Of a stretch of DNA of 32,466 bases, positions 8,395 through 17,541 are shown piece by piece. The translations under genes were made by a program, and so were the position numbers. The notes beneath the pieces were generated by a model. It ran no database searches and was not told the origin of the DNA. It saw nothing but the letters and a program-made list of their open reading frames with translations. Origin of the DNA: Candidatus Thorarchaeota archaeon. Its GTDB lineage: Archaea > Asgardarchaeota > Thorarchaeia > Thorarchaeales > Thorarchaeaceae. The stretch covers positions 1 through 32,466 of the forward strand of contig SOKL01000126.1 in NCBI GenBank assembly GCA_004376265.1. Reading direction: 5' to 3'. The first letter of the stretch is position 1. The number at the start of each line of letters is the position of its first letter.

Positions 8395-10554
8395 CTAAGC
8401 TGTTTCTTTCTGAATCTCTTCCTTCAGACGTTTAACCTCTCTCATTGGATCTGCGAACTCAAAGCCGTTTGCAGATAGATCTAGTGAGTCTCGAAACGTC
8501 TTAACCCGTCCATATACAGAGATGTATTTTCCAACGACTTTGTCAGAGTTCTCAATCAGTGGTTTTTCTTCCTTTTCTGATTTCTTGATAATTTTATCAG
8601 CTTCTACTGCAGTCATCTGAAGTAGTTCTTCTCCAACCTTACCAAACAGAGTAACTCTGATTGATCCCGACCCGTCATCAACAGTAATCTTGTATAGCAT
8701 CCTTGGTTCTGGATTGTCGACCTTTCCACAGGATTTGCAGACGTACCCTTCATCAGCCTCTTCCAGTTTCTTGTTACAGCTCGGGCAGGCTTGGTAGATT
8801 GGGCTCATATTCTGACTCAAGTTCACGACAATGCCACAAATCTCTACATTCTTGTCCTCGTAGTTATCACCAATATCTCCAATTAGAACTCTTGAGGCCT
8901 TTGTTAAAGGTTGTAGAGAAACCTGCGACACATCAAGTTTCTTGAGTTTGGACTTTTTTGGGTTGATTCTGATTTCAGCTTTGCGACCAACTTGGAATTC
9001 AGCATCACCCCGATACCCTTCTTTCACATATCCATGAAGAATGTGGATGATGTCGTCCGTCTTGATGTCCGTAATTTTCTCAATATCCTCATTCCAAAAT
9101 GTCACACGTATCTGGCCAGATTCATCTGCTAAAATGAGATTCCTGACCTGCCCTTCTTTATCATCCTTGGTTGTGAAAGAGGTCACGTCATATACAGTGA
9201 CAACTTTCCCCTCGATATCAACGTCCCACATTCCTGTTGCCAGATCATTGATGTCTTTCTTGCCCAAAGGTTCGGAATCAGATTGTAGAGAAACCTGCGA
9301 CACATCAAGTTTCTTGAGTTTGGACTTTTTTGGGTTGATTCTGATTTCAGCTTTGCGACCAACTTGGAATTCAGCATCACCCCGATACCCTTCTTTCACA
9401 TATCCATGAAGAATGTGGATGATGTCGTCCGTCTTGATGTCCGTAATTTTCTCAATATCCTCATTCCAAAATGTCACACGTATCTGGCCAGATTCATCTG
9501 CTAAAATGAGATTCCTGACCTGCCCTTCTTTATCATCCTTGGTTGTGAAAGAGGTCACGTCATATACAGTGACAACTTTCCCCTCGATATCAACGTCCCA
9601 CATTCCTGTTGCCAGATCATTGATGTCTTTCTTGCCCAAAGGTTCAGATCCGCTTGTAGATGGAGCTCCTTCAACTGCATCAATCTTATCCTTGAGTTTT
9701 CGCTCAATTGTGGCTGATTTTCCAATATGGACTTCGATATCAGAACCGTCACGATTCAAGCGTGTGTTTACATTCCTGAGTCTAATGACCTCGTTCTGTT
9801 CTGCACTTTCCATTTCTGTTGCGCTTTCATCCCAGAAGACAAGTCTGACATTTCCAGTTTCATCTGCTGCTATCATACTCAGAACTTTTCCTTCAGACTC
9901 GTCTCTTTGCCTTATGAAGGTAGAAAGTCTGAAAATTCTCTGAATCACAACTTTGACACTGATACCGAATAAGCCCTCTTTAAGATCTGTAATTTTCATA
10001 TCTTCAGACTGGGATGCACCAAAATCTATTCCAAGCTCTTCGATTTCATAATCCTCAAGTTGTCGGATATGCCCCCTTTGACCAAGGTTCACTTCTATAG
10101 AATCACCAAGCCCCTTTTTCACATAGGCTCCACGTAGTTGAATTACATCATCAACAGAGATGAGGTTCTCGTCAACAGTTTTTGTCAAATCATCCCATAG
10201 GACTACTCTGATACTACCAGTATCATCAGAAACTCGAATACTTGCGACCTTTCCTTCTCCTCCCCCATCTTTCCGACTGAATGTACGAACTCCTCCAATA
10301 TTGTCAACTCGAGCTGTGATTGCGATATTTCTAGTAGTTTCCGTGATGTCCTCAATTTTCTGACGTGCTGCTGGAGACATCTGATGAAGATCAACTCCGA
10401 GTTCTCTTGCCACAATCATTGCGGCAGATTCATCGTTGATTACTTCGGGTCCGAGTTCCTGACGTTTTTCCTCAATCATCTTCAATATGTCCTTACGTTC
10501 GTAGTCGGACCTATGCTTCAGAATTCTTTCTATTGTTTCCTCAAGAGTAAGCAC
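8395..10554 (-). CDS. Multi-OB-fold replication protein A with C4 zinc finger
   Basis: Five OB-fold segments (e.g. ASIRVSDDTGSIRVVLWDD; ILADESGQIRVTFWNE twice) and CPSC..CKSC in the C-terminal OB. ORF track starts at 10587; a GTG at 10554 preceded by AAGGTGAT is a better start. Confidence 0.88.
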   Translation of the reverse strand: MLTLEETIERILKHRSDYERKDILKMIEEKRQELGPEVINDESAAMIVARELGVDLHQMSPAARQKIEDITETTRNIAITARVDNIGGVRTFSRKDGGGEGKVASIRVSDDTGSIRVVLWDDLTKTVDENLISVDDVIQLRGAYVKKGLGDSIEVNLGQRGHIRQLEDYEIEELGIDFGASQSEDMKITDLKEGLFGISVKVVIQRIFRLSTFIRQRDESEGKVLSMIAADETGNVRLVFWDESATEMESAEQNEVIRLRNVNTRLNRDGSDIEVHIGKSATIERKLKDKIDAVEGAPSTSGSEPLGKKDINDLATGMWDVDIEGKVVTVYDVTSFTTKDDKEGQVRNLILADESGQIRVTFWNEDIEKITDIKTDDIIHILHGYVKEGYRGDAEFQVGRKAEIRINPKKSKLKKLDVSQVSLQSDSEPLGKKDINDLATGMWDVDIEGKVVTVYDVTSFTTKDDKEGQVRNLILADESGQIRVTFWNEDIEKITDIKTDDIIHILHGYVKEGYRGDAEFQVGRKAEIRINPKKSKLKKLDVSQVSLQPLTKASRVLIGDIGDNYEDKNVEICGIVVNLSQNMSPIYQACPSCNKKLEEADEGYVCKSCGKVDNPEPRMLYKITVDDGSGSIRVTLFGKVGEELLQMTAVEADKIIKKSEKEEKPLIENSDKVVGKYISVYGRVKTFRDSLDLSANGFEFADPMREVKRLKEEIQKETA
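8911..9645. repeat. Tandem in-frame duplication, two 363-bp copies (8911-9273, 9283-9645), period 372 bp
   Basis: The two copies read identically along their length, including synonymous positions; separated by 9 nt; each encodes one OB fold (SEPLGKKD...VSLQ). Confidence 0.95.
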
Positions 10555-10717
10555 GCAGATCACCTTCCGTCCACTAAGTGGTGGCATGGGCTATTCAATG
10601 GTTTAACTCAGATGCTTTAAAGTAATATCCTCAATTGGTCCGAGCTTGGAGAATTTTTTGGGTGTCACAAAGCGAAACACAGAATAATCCAATGATACTG
10701 ATTCAAGTTGACTTGTT

Positions 10718-13700
10718 GTGACAGAACCAGAACTCACTCTCCCTGAACATAGTATATTCTACAAACAGTATTTCGATTCACTATACGAAGAAATAAACAT
10801 AATCTATGAAATTGCTCAAAGAGCTCGTGAACAGGGATTCGATCCTACAACAAAAGTCGAAATTCCCCCTGCACATGATGTCGCTGCACGAGTTGAAGCC
10901 ACACTGGAGGGTCCAAAAGGAGTTGCAAAACGAATTCGTGAGTTTCAGGATGTGAAAGAAACACGAGAAGAAGTTGCTTTTGCTGTTGCTAAAGAAATTG
11001 CTGAGGGAACACTGAGTAATGTTACAGAAACGGTTGCAATAATTGTTAGTCGTAATCCACAGTATGAGCCCAGTCAAATAATGAAGATGGTTGATAAGAA
11101 ACGCGAAGAGCTCGGTCCTGGTGTAAATAACGGATTCGCAGCCATGGTAGTAGCAAGGGAGTGTGGAGAGAAAACTGCTAGAGAAACAGCAGAGAAGGCA
11201 GCAGATAAGGCCGTTCGAGTAGCTCTTTCAATCTTGACAGAGAGTATTACGGCTGCACCTCTTGAGGGGATTTCCAAGGTTCGTATAGAAGGTTCCGGAG
11301 ATGAACAATATCTTGCATTATACCTCGCAGGTCCGATTCGCGCTGCAGGCGGAACTGAAGCTGCAATGACGGTCTTAGTAGCAGATTATGTACGCCAAGT
11401 ACTCAACTTACCAGCATTTAGGTCATCTGAAGAGGAAACAGAACGTGCAATAGAAGAGGTGGAACTGTATGCAAGAATGGTCCATCTCCAGTATCCAGTT
11501 CATTCCGAATTAGTACGGTTTGCAGCATCAAGACTACCAATCATGTTGACTGGAGACCCAACAGAAGAATTCGAGGTTTCAGGAAGTCGCGACCTAGACC
11601 GTATTGAAACGAATAGGGTTCGTGGAGGAACCGTCCTTGTCCTCAGCGATGGTGTTGTAGGGAGAGCTGCTAAACTGGCTAAGATTGTGAGTAGTGCTAA
11701 CATTCCCGGATGGGAGTGGTTACATGAACTTGCCACAAAGATGTCAAAGACCACAAGCTTTGAAGAGGAAGATGATATCACTAATAAGACACTTGAGCCA
11801 AAGTTCGATTATCTGGCTGATGTAATCGGAGGGCGGCCTGTATTCTCCCATCCATCTCGTGTTGGGGGATTCAGATTGAGATATGGTCGTTCAAGAAACA
11901 CAGGTCTTGCAGGGGTTGGAGTTCATCCAGCTACTATGTTTATTGTTGAAGAGTTCCTTGCAACAGGTACGCATATCCGTACAGAGCGACCAGGAAAAGG
12001 GTCTATTGTTGCACCTGTTGATACTATTGAAGGACCAATTATCCTCCTGAAAGATGGTTCAGTGATACGAGTAAAAGAGAGTGATGAGGCTCGATTATTA
12101 GAAGGCAAGATTGAGCGTATCTTGTACCTTGGAGATGTGCTCGTTGCACTTGGTGAATTTCTTGAAAACAATCATCCACTTGTGCCATCAGGCTACTGCG
12201 AAGAGTGGTGGTCTCACGATCTTGATCACGCTCTGTCCAAACTATCAACGACTGAGTTAATCAAACGTCTAGGATCTAAGTTGTCACTAGAATATGTTAA
12301 TATGATGATTGACTTGCCTCTATCTCAGATACCAAACCCCGAACAAGCGGTGCATCTATCTAAAAAACTCAAGGTACCATTACATCCATACTATCTCTAT
12401 CGTTGGCTTGCATTAATGCCAGAAGACGCCTTAACATTACGGAAATGGATTCTAACAAAGCATAGTATAAAGAAAGACTCTGTTATGACTCTCCCCTTTG
12501 ATTCAAGTAACAAGAAATTACTAGAAATTATTGGTATACCTCACACACTTTCGTCTAACAAGAAATGGATTCATCTTACTGATGACCCGATTGTAATACT
12601 TGCCCAGCTTGGAAAAAAGGAGGCAAAGACAAAGGGAACAACAACTCTTGAACTATTGAATTCTGTTTCATCTGTAAAACTGATGGATAAAGTTGGATTC
12701 TCTATTGGTGCAAGAATGGGTAGACCTGAAAAAGCTGAAGAGCGTAAGATGAGGCCCCCTGTCCAAGTTCTGTTCCCTGTAGGGCGTACAAAAGGAACTG
12801 AAAGACAGATAGAGAAAGTAGCAAAGAGTATGGAGTATCAACCAACGATAGAAGATACTATCGAAGAGGATTCAACAGAACCCGATTCAAACGGTGTCGT
12901 GTTGGACACAATTGAAACCGAGATTCCTGTTGAACTTGAGATGGTCTTCCGTATCTGTCCAAACTGTTCCAATGAAACATACGAATCAAAATGTCCGAAA
13001 TGTAGAACTCCCACAATTGTATCCTGTTCGTATGAGAACTGTGGTCAACCAATTGACAATAAAACAGGCATGTGTCAATACAGCCATGAAAACAGCAAAA
13101 CTCGTGTGTATTCAGTTCGTTTGACCAATTTGATCAATCGTGTCAAGACTGAAGTAGATGAGTTTGAAGCTCATGGAGTTCGCGGTGTTCTAGGTCTCAC
13201 CAGTGACTACAAAATTCCTGAATACCTTGGAAAAGGAATTCTTAGAGCGAAACATGATGTGTATTGTTACCGTGATGGAACAGCCCGTTTTGATGCTACT
13301 GATGCTCCATTGACCCACTTCACACCTGAGGAAATTGGAGTCCCAGTCAGTCGCCTTCGAGAGCTGGGATATATCACAGATTATGAAGGAGAACCATTGA
13401 TTTCAGAAAATCAAGTAGTCGAGCTGAAAGTTCAGGATATTGTAGTTTCAGAAAATTGTGCGACGTATCTTGGGAAGGTAGGAAGGTTCGTTGATGATTG
13501 TTTAGAGAAAATTTACGGCCTTGAAAGATTCTACAAATTTGGAGCACAGGAAGATGTAGTTGGTCAACTCGTGATTGGTTTGGCCCCTCATACCTCGGCA
13601 GGAATTATTGGAAGAATAATTGGTTTCACAAATGCCAGTGTCTGTTATGCACATCCCTACTGGCACGCTGCAAAAAGGAGGAACTGTGATGGCGATGAGG

Positions 13701-14431
13701 ATGCTTTGATTCTGGTTCTTGATGCACTTCTTAATTTCTCAAAGGACTACCTTCCAGCGGGGCGTGGTGGGTTAATGGATGCACCTCTTGTTCTTTCAGT
13801 GATTCTTAATCCAACAGAGGTGGATGACGAAAGTCATAACATCGAGGTCTGTAAACGGTATCCTGCAAAATTCTACGAGATGGTTGCTGAGGCTAGGCAT
13901 CCAAAAGATGTCATGAACCTAGTGGACATAATTGCCTCACGATTGAATACAGCTGCACAATACGAAGGTTTTGGATTCACACATGACACCAAATCAATAG
14001 ATATAGGTCCAAAAAATTCACGATACAAGATACTAGGAAGCATGGATGAGAAACTCACTGCCCAATTGAATCTTGCAATATTGATAGATGCAGTAGATGC
14101 ACAAGATGTAGCTAAACGTGTTCTATCAACTCACTTCTTCCGCGATATCAGAGGAAACTTACGTGCATTTTCTACGCAGAAGATTCAATGTCAGAAGTGT
14201 AGACGCATTTACAGAAGAATACCCCTATCTGGGAAATGTGTCTGTGAAAACAAACTCTCATTGACTGTTCGACAGAAGAACATCTCAAAATATCTAGATG
14301 TCACAAGGAAAATAATCATGGATCACGACCTTGATCAGCATCAGAAAGAGCGATTGAAGCTCATCACCGCATCTCTAGATTCGTTATTCGTATCAGAACA
14401 GACTACACTGATTGACTTCTTTGAAACCTAA
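10718..14431 (+). CDS. polC: DNA polymerase D (archaeal DNA polymerase II) large subunit DP2
   Basis: YLAGPIRAAGGTEAA, GARMGRPEKAEERKMRPPVQVLFP, APHTSAGIIGRIIGF, KRRNCDGDEDALILVLDALLNFS, zinc clusters; C-terminal PIP-like QTTLIDFF. GTG start. Confidence 0.97.
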   Translation: MTEPELTLPEHSIFYKQYFDSLYEEINIIYEIAQRAREQGFDPTTKVEIPPAHDVAARVEATLEGPKGVAKRIREFQDVKETREEVAFAVAKEIAEGTLSNVTETVAIIVSRNPQYEPSQIMKMVDKKREELGPGVNNGFAAMVVARECGEKTARETAEKAADKAVRVALSILTESITAAPLEGISKVRIEGSGDEQYLALYLAGPIRAAGGTEAAMTVLVADYVRQVLNLPAFRSSEEETERAIEEVELYARMVHLQYPVHSELVRFAASRLPIMLTGDPTEEFEVSGSRDLDRIETNRVRGGTVLVLSDGVVGRAAKLAKIVSSANIPGWEWLHELATKMSKTTSFEEEDDITNKTLEPKFDYLADVIGGRPVFSHPSRVGGFRLRYGRSRNTGLAGVGVHPATMFIVEEFLATGTHIRTERPGKGSIVAPVDTIEGPIILLKDGSVIRVKESDEARLLEGKIERILYLGDVLVALGEFLENNHPLVPSGYCEEWWSHDLDHALSKLSTTELIKRLGSKLSLEYVNMMIDLPLSQIPNPEQAVHLSKKLKVPLHPYYLYRWLALMPEDALTLRKWILTKHSIKKDSVMTLPFDSSNKKLLEIIGIPHTLSSNKKWIHLTDDPIVILAQLGKKEAKTKGTTTLELLNSVSSVKLMDKVGFSIGARMGRPEKAEERKMRPPVQVLFPVGRTKGTERQIEKVAKSMEYQPTIEDTIEEDSTEPDSNGVVLDTIETEIPVELEMVFRICPNCSNETYESKCPKCRTPTIVSCSYENCGQPIDNKTGMCQYSHENSKTRVYSVRLTNLINRVKTEVDEFEAHGVRGVLGLTSDYKIPEYLGKGILRAKHDVYCYRDGTARFDATDAPLTHFTPEEIGVPVSRLRELGYITDYEGEPLISENQVVELKVQDIVVSENCATYLGKVGRFVDDCLEKIYGLERFYKFGAQEDVVGQLVIGLAPHTSAGIIGRIIGFTNASVCYAHPYWHAAKRRNCDGDEDALILVLDALLNFSKDYLPAGRGGLMDAPLVLSVILNPTEVDDESHNIEVCKRYPAKFYEMVAEARHPKDVMNLVDIIASRLNTAAQYEGFGFTHDTKSIDIGPKNSRYKILGSMDEKLTAQLNLAILIDAVDAQDVAKRVLSTHFFRDIRGNLRAFSTQKIQCQKCRRIYRRIPLSGKCVCENKLSLTVRQKNISKYLDVTRKIIMDHDLDQHQKERLKLITASLDSLFVSEQTTLIDFFET

Positions 14432-15285
14432 GATGACTGAGTTTCGAGGGCTAGCTTCAACAAATCTCTATCTTCTATCATTCCGATGAGGCTACCTGTG
14501 ACTGATAACACTGGAGCTTGGTCAATATCTTCAGTGCGAAGAATTGTGACGCATTCAGCAACTGTTGTAACCTCACTGAAGCTGATTATGTTCTTAGTCA
14601 TCACTTCTGAAACAGCTGTGCTGGGTAAACGAAGGAGTTTCTTGGTGACGACGAGAAAGTCCTTTGAGGTCCAACCCCAATCTACAGCACCATCTTCACC
14701 GCTAAAGGTCTGTGATATGTTATCTTCAATGGTGACTTCAGAGAGGCGGATGTAATCACTTACTGTTATCATACCAGTCACGCCTCCACTCTCTCCAAGG
14801 ACAACTAATCCGTTCTTTCCTGCCATCTCCATAATCATATATGATAGAGGAAGTGGAGTCTTCTCCCAAACTGCATTCACTCTTCTCGTTACAAGTTTCG
14901 AAATTTCCATCGATCCTATTTTTTCGTCAGTTCCTAATGTAGCGCTTAGAATATCTGGGACTGACAACAGACCAACAAGCTCATCTTTCTCAACAACAGG
15001 AAGTCTCCTGTATCTTTTTTCAAGCATTATCTTGAGAGCTGTCTTGATATCTGTTCTAGGTTTGACAGTTTCCGGATCCCTTACCATAAGCATCGCTAAT
15101 TGATTTTCATCCACTTTTCGAAGAAGGTCACTCCTGGTGACAATTCCTACTAGAGTTTTCGACCCTTTTTTAACGACAGGAAGACCATTGACTTGCTGAT
15201 CTGCCATTATCTGAAGAACATTTTCTCTAGTTCCTGGTACAGAAACGTAAATAACGTCCGATTGCATACAATCCTTGACCATCAT
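14428..15285 (-). CDS. Four-CBS-domain protein
   Basis: Four CBS units (VNGLPVVKKGSKTLVGIVTRSDLL; YRRLPVVEKDELVGLLSVPDIL; NGLVVLGESGGVTGMITVSDYI; IDQAPVLSVTGSLIGMIEDRDLL). Confidence 0.9.
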   Translation of the reverse strand: MMVKDCMQSDVIYVSVPGTRENVLQIMADQQVNGLPVVKKGSKTLVGIVTRSDLLRKVDENQLAMLMVRDPETVKPRTDIKTALKIMLEKRYRRLPVVEKDELVGLLSVPDILSATLGTDEKIGSMEISKLVTRRVNAVWEKTPLPLSYMIMEMAGKNGLVVLGESGGVTGMITVSDYIRLSEVTIEDNISQTFSGEDGAVDWGWTSKDFLVVTKKLLRLPSTAVSEVMTKNIISFSEVTTVAECVTILRTEDIDQAPVLSVTGSLIGMIEDRDLLKLALETQSS

Positions 15286-15415
15286 TATTAGGGCTACTCC
15301 GGTAATGTAGAAATTGGTACTTAATCAAGACTACAGACAATAGTCAATCTATAGAATTGATATCGCCGGAACTATTGTTTTTTGGTCACCTTTTATGGTT
15401 TTCCTTAGCTTTATG

Positions 15416-15976
15416 TTACCACGGATGCTCTTTTAGACCAAGCAAATATCCTAATGCATTACTAAGCCAATGAATCCCTAGAGTTGTAAGTATCAGAATG
15501 ATTACAAATCCAGGACCCGGCATCATCAGAGGGAATACAAAGATTAGGGCCATGATTATGAATCCCAGCTGATCAAGAAATGGCATTGGATCACCACTCT
15601 TGACATTGACCCTCCTCTTTATGAACGAACCAATCAAATCTCCTGTTAGCGATCCAAGTGATAATAGAAATGCCGCGGGAATACTAATGAAAAGAACATA
15701 GTCCATTTCTGGAGTAATTGTGACAAACTGTGCTAACAATGGTCGTAAGTATGGAGCAGCAATGACTTGTCCAACCCCGACCAATGATCCAAAAAATACA
15801 CCAACAATGAACCCTCGTATTGACTTTCCATTACCTAGTATACGGTTCCCATCACGGAAGACCCTTCCTCCATCAATCGGTTGACCGCCTCCACCTAAAA
15901 CTGGAGTCGCATTGGCTATCCATGCGGACAATCCAAGCCAGATTGATAATTCAAAAAGGGCAAGTCCTTCATACAT
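15416..15976 (-). CDS. carS: CDP-archaeol synthase
   Basis: Multi-TM 186 aa; GGGQPIDGGRVFRDGNRILGNGKSIRGFIVG and DLIGSFIKRRVNVKSGDPMPFLDQLGF motifs. Confidence 0.92.
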   Translation of the reverse strand: MYEGLALFELSIWLGLSAWIANATPVLGGGGQPIDGGRVFRDGNRILGNGKSIRGFIVGVFFGSLVGVGQVIAAPYLRPLLAQFVTITPEMDYVLFISIPAAFLLSLGSLTGDLIGSFIKRRVNVKSGDPMPFLDQLGFIIMALIFVFPLMMPGPGFVIILILTTLGIHWLSNALGYLLGLKEHPW

Positions 15977-16014
15977 TGAATAATACTCCCTGTGTGCCGT
16001 CTAGTTGCCTAATT

Positions 16015-16704
16015 TCACTCTTTCTCATCTATCTTTTCTATCGAGAATCCCATGTCGGTGAGATACAAACGACAGTCAGATGGTTCACCCTCAGGTCTTA
16101 TCCGCTTGATGATTCTAGTTCCCTGTTCTTTTCCCACTCGCATCTTTACACTATAATCCGACCAATAATCTAGGATATTCTTGGCAACCGGTTCAAAGTC
16201 GCCAGTATCTTTCATACGAGCTCTGACTTGATTTAGAACCAACATGGCCACATCGTGTTTTCTTGCGAGACCCTTCAGAATCCCTGCCTGTCTGTTCAAT
16301 TCACGATGATTTGAGTAGTTTGTTGCCTTATCTTCCAATTCTAATCTATAGAATTTGGTCAGAGTGTCGATGACAACTAGCTTTGTATCCTCACGAATAT
16401 AGAGATCCAAGTCATCAATCAGGGCTCCCTGTTCATTGAACCCTCGTGGCACCAGAATCTTCACCTTTGTTTCAAGATCTGTAAACGATTGTCTTGTGAT
16501 CTGCTTCAGACGTTCTACAGGGGACGTAGTTTCTGCGTTGATGTAGATAGTTCTGTAATCTAATCTGAATACAGCATTCACAAACTGCAACGCTAGTGTT
16601 GTCTTACCTCCTGCTGCTTCCCCAAATATATGAGTGAATTGTCCTGTGAAAAGACCGCCATTCATGATACGGTCGATGAGTGATACCCCAGACGGAAGAA
16701 TCAA
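16015..16704 (-). CDS. radB: RadB-type RecA-family protein
   Basis: Short RecA core (229 aa), Walker A GEAAGGKT, Walker B KLVVIDTLTKFY, LNQVRARM; TTG start. Confidence 0.85.
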   Translation of the reverse strand: MILPSGVSLIDRIMNGGLFTGQFTHIFGEAAGGKTTLALQFVNAVFRLDYRTIYINAETTSPVERLKQITRQSFTDLETKVKILVPRGFNEQGALIDDLDLYIREDTKLVVIDTLTKFYRLELEDKATNYSNHRELNRQAGILKGLARKHDVAMLVLNQVRARMKDTGDFEPVAKNILDYWSDYSVKMRVGKEQGTRIIKRIRPEGEPSDCRLYLTDMGFSIEKIDEKE

Positions 16705-16770
16705 ATTCTATCTCACTGCCTATCTGTCGTCGCTTTCTGAGTGATAAGCATACCTAGAAGGACTGATATA

Positions 16771-17541
16771 ATGTTTAGGTGGCAGGTAGCAGTTGCCACA
16801 GAAAATCCCCGGGTGCTCTATCTAATAATCGAGCTTCTGAAGGAACTAGGCCTCGAGTTCGTTGTCTGTACGACAGATGACACTCGCTGTGAGCACGCAA
16901 AAGTGGTCATTACCACTCTAGAAGACTCGCTAAACCGCGAATATGACTCAGTGGTTGTGGTTGACGAAAGGCTTGATCCGGATTTCACATCAGTAGAGAT
17001 AATGTCCCGACTGAATGATGTATATAATCCGACTCTTGCTGTGGTTGGCGTTGATCCAGGAATGCGATTTGGAGTTGCTCTAGTTATAGATGGTGTAGTG
17101 ACGTACAAGAACTCTCAGACATCTCCAAGTGCAGCAGGACGACTAACACTTCGCTTGAATTCCTATATTAAACGTCTTTTTCCATCGTGCCACATAATTG
17201 TGCGGGTTGGAACCGGGTCCAAACTGTATTCAACGTTATACTTGAGAGACGCTCTAGGTCAGTATCCAAACCTTGGGGTTGAGCTTGTGAACGAACACCA
17301 CACAACTCTCTCTGGTGGTGCCACCTCAGACCAATCTTCTGCGATTCTCATAGCAGGAAGAGCTGGTCGACAATATATTGACAAAGACTTCATCTTAGAA
17401 CCAAAGGATGGGTACATTCGCTCACTACAGCAATTTGTCAGACGTTCAACTCATGACAAGAGAGATATCTCTAAAGAAGAAGCTCGGTCTATTTTGCTTG
17501 ACAAGATATCATTGAACAGTTTCTTAGACAATACCAATTAG
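16771..17541 (+). CDS. RNase H-fold protein related to RuvC/YqgF
   Basis: VVGVDPGMRFGVALVIDG (first Asp), VELVNEHHTTLSGGATSDQSSAILIAGRAG (second/third acidic positions); ATG at 16771 preferred over GTG 16741. Confidence 0.6.
   Translation: MFRWQVAVATENPRVLYLIIELLKELGLEFVVCTTDDTRCEHAKVVITTLEDSLNREYDSVVVVDERLDPDFTSVEIMSRLNDVYNPTLAVVGVDPGMRFGVALVIDGVVTYKNSQTSPSAAGRLTLRLNSYIKRLFPSCHIIVRVGTGSKLYSTLYLRDALGQYPNLGVELVNEHHTTLSGGATSDQSSAILIAGRAGRQYIDKDFILEPKDGYIRSLQQFVRRSTHDKRDISKEEARSILLDKISLNSFLDNTN

Noticed and set aside
8911-9645. Repeat considered as a CRISPR array or mobile element
   Set aside because: Only two 363-bp units in frame within a coding region, no spacers, terminal inverted repeats or transposase.
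9041-9943. Plus-strand ORFs of 122 and 176 aa within RPA
   Set aside because: Antisense shadows of the RPA coding sequence; their similarity to each other is due to the OB-fold duplication.
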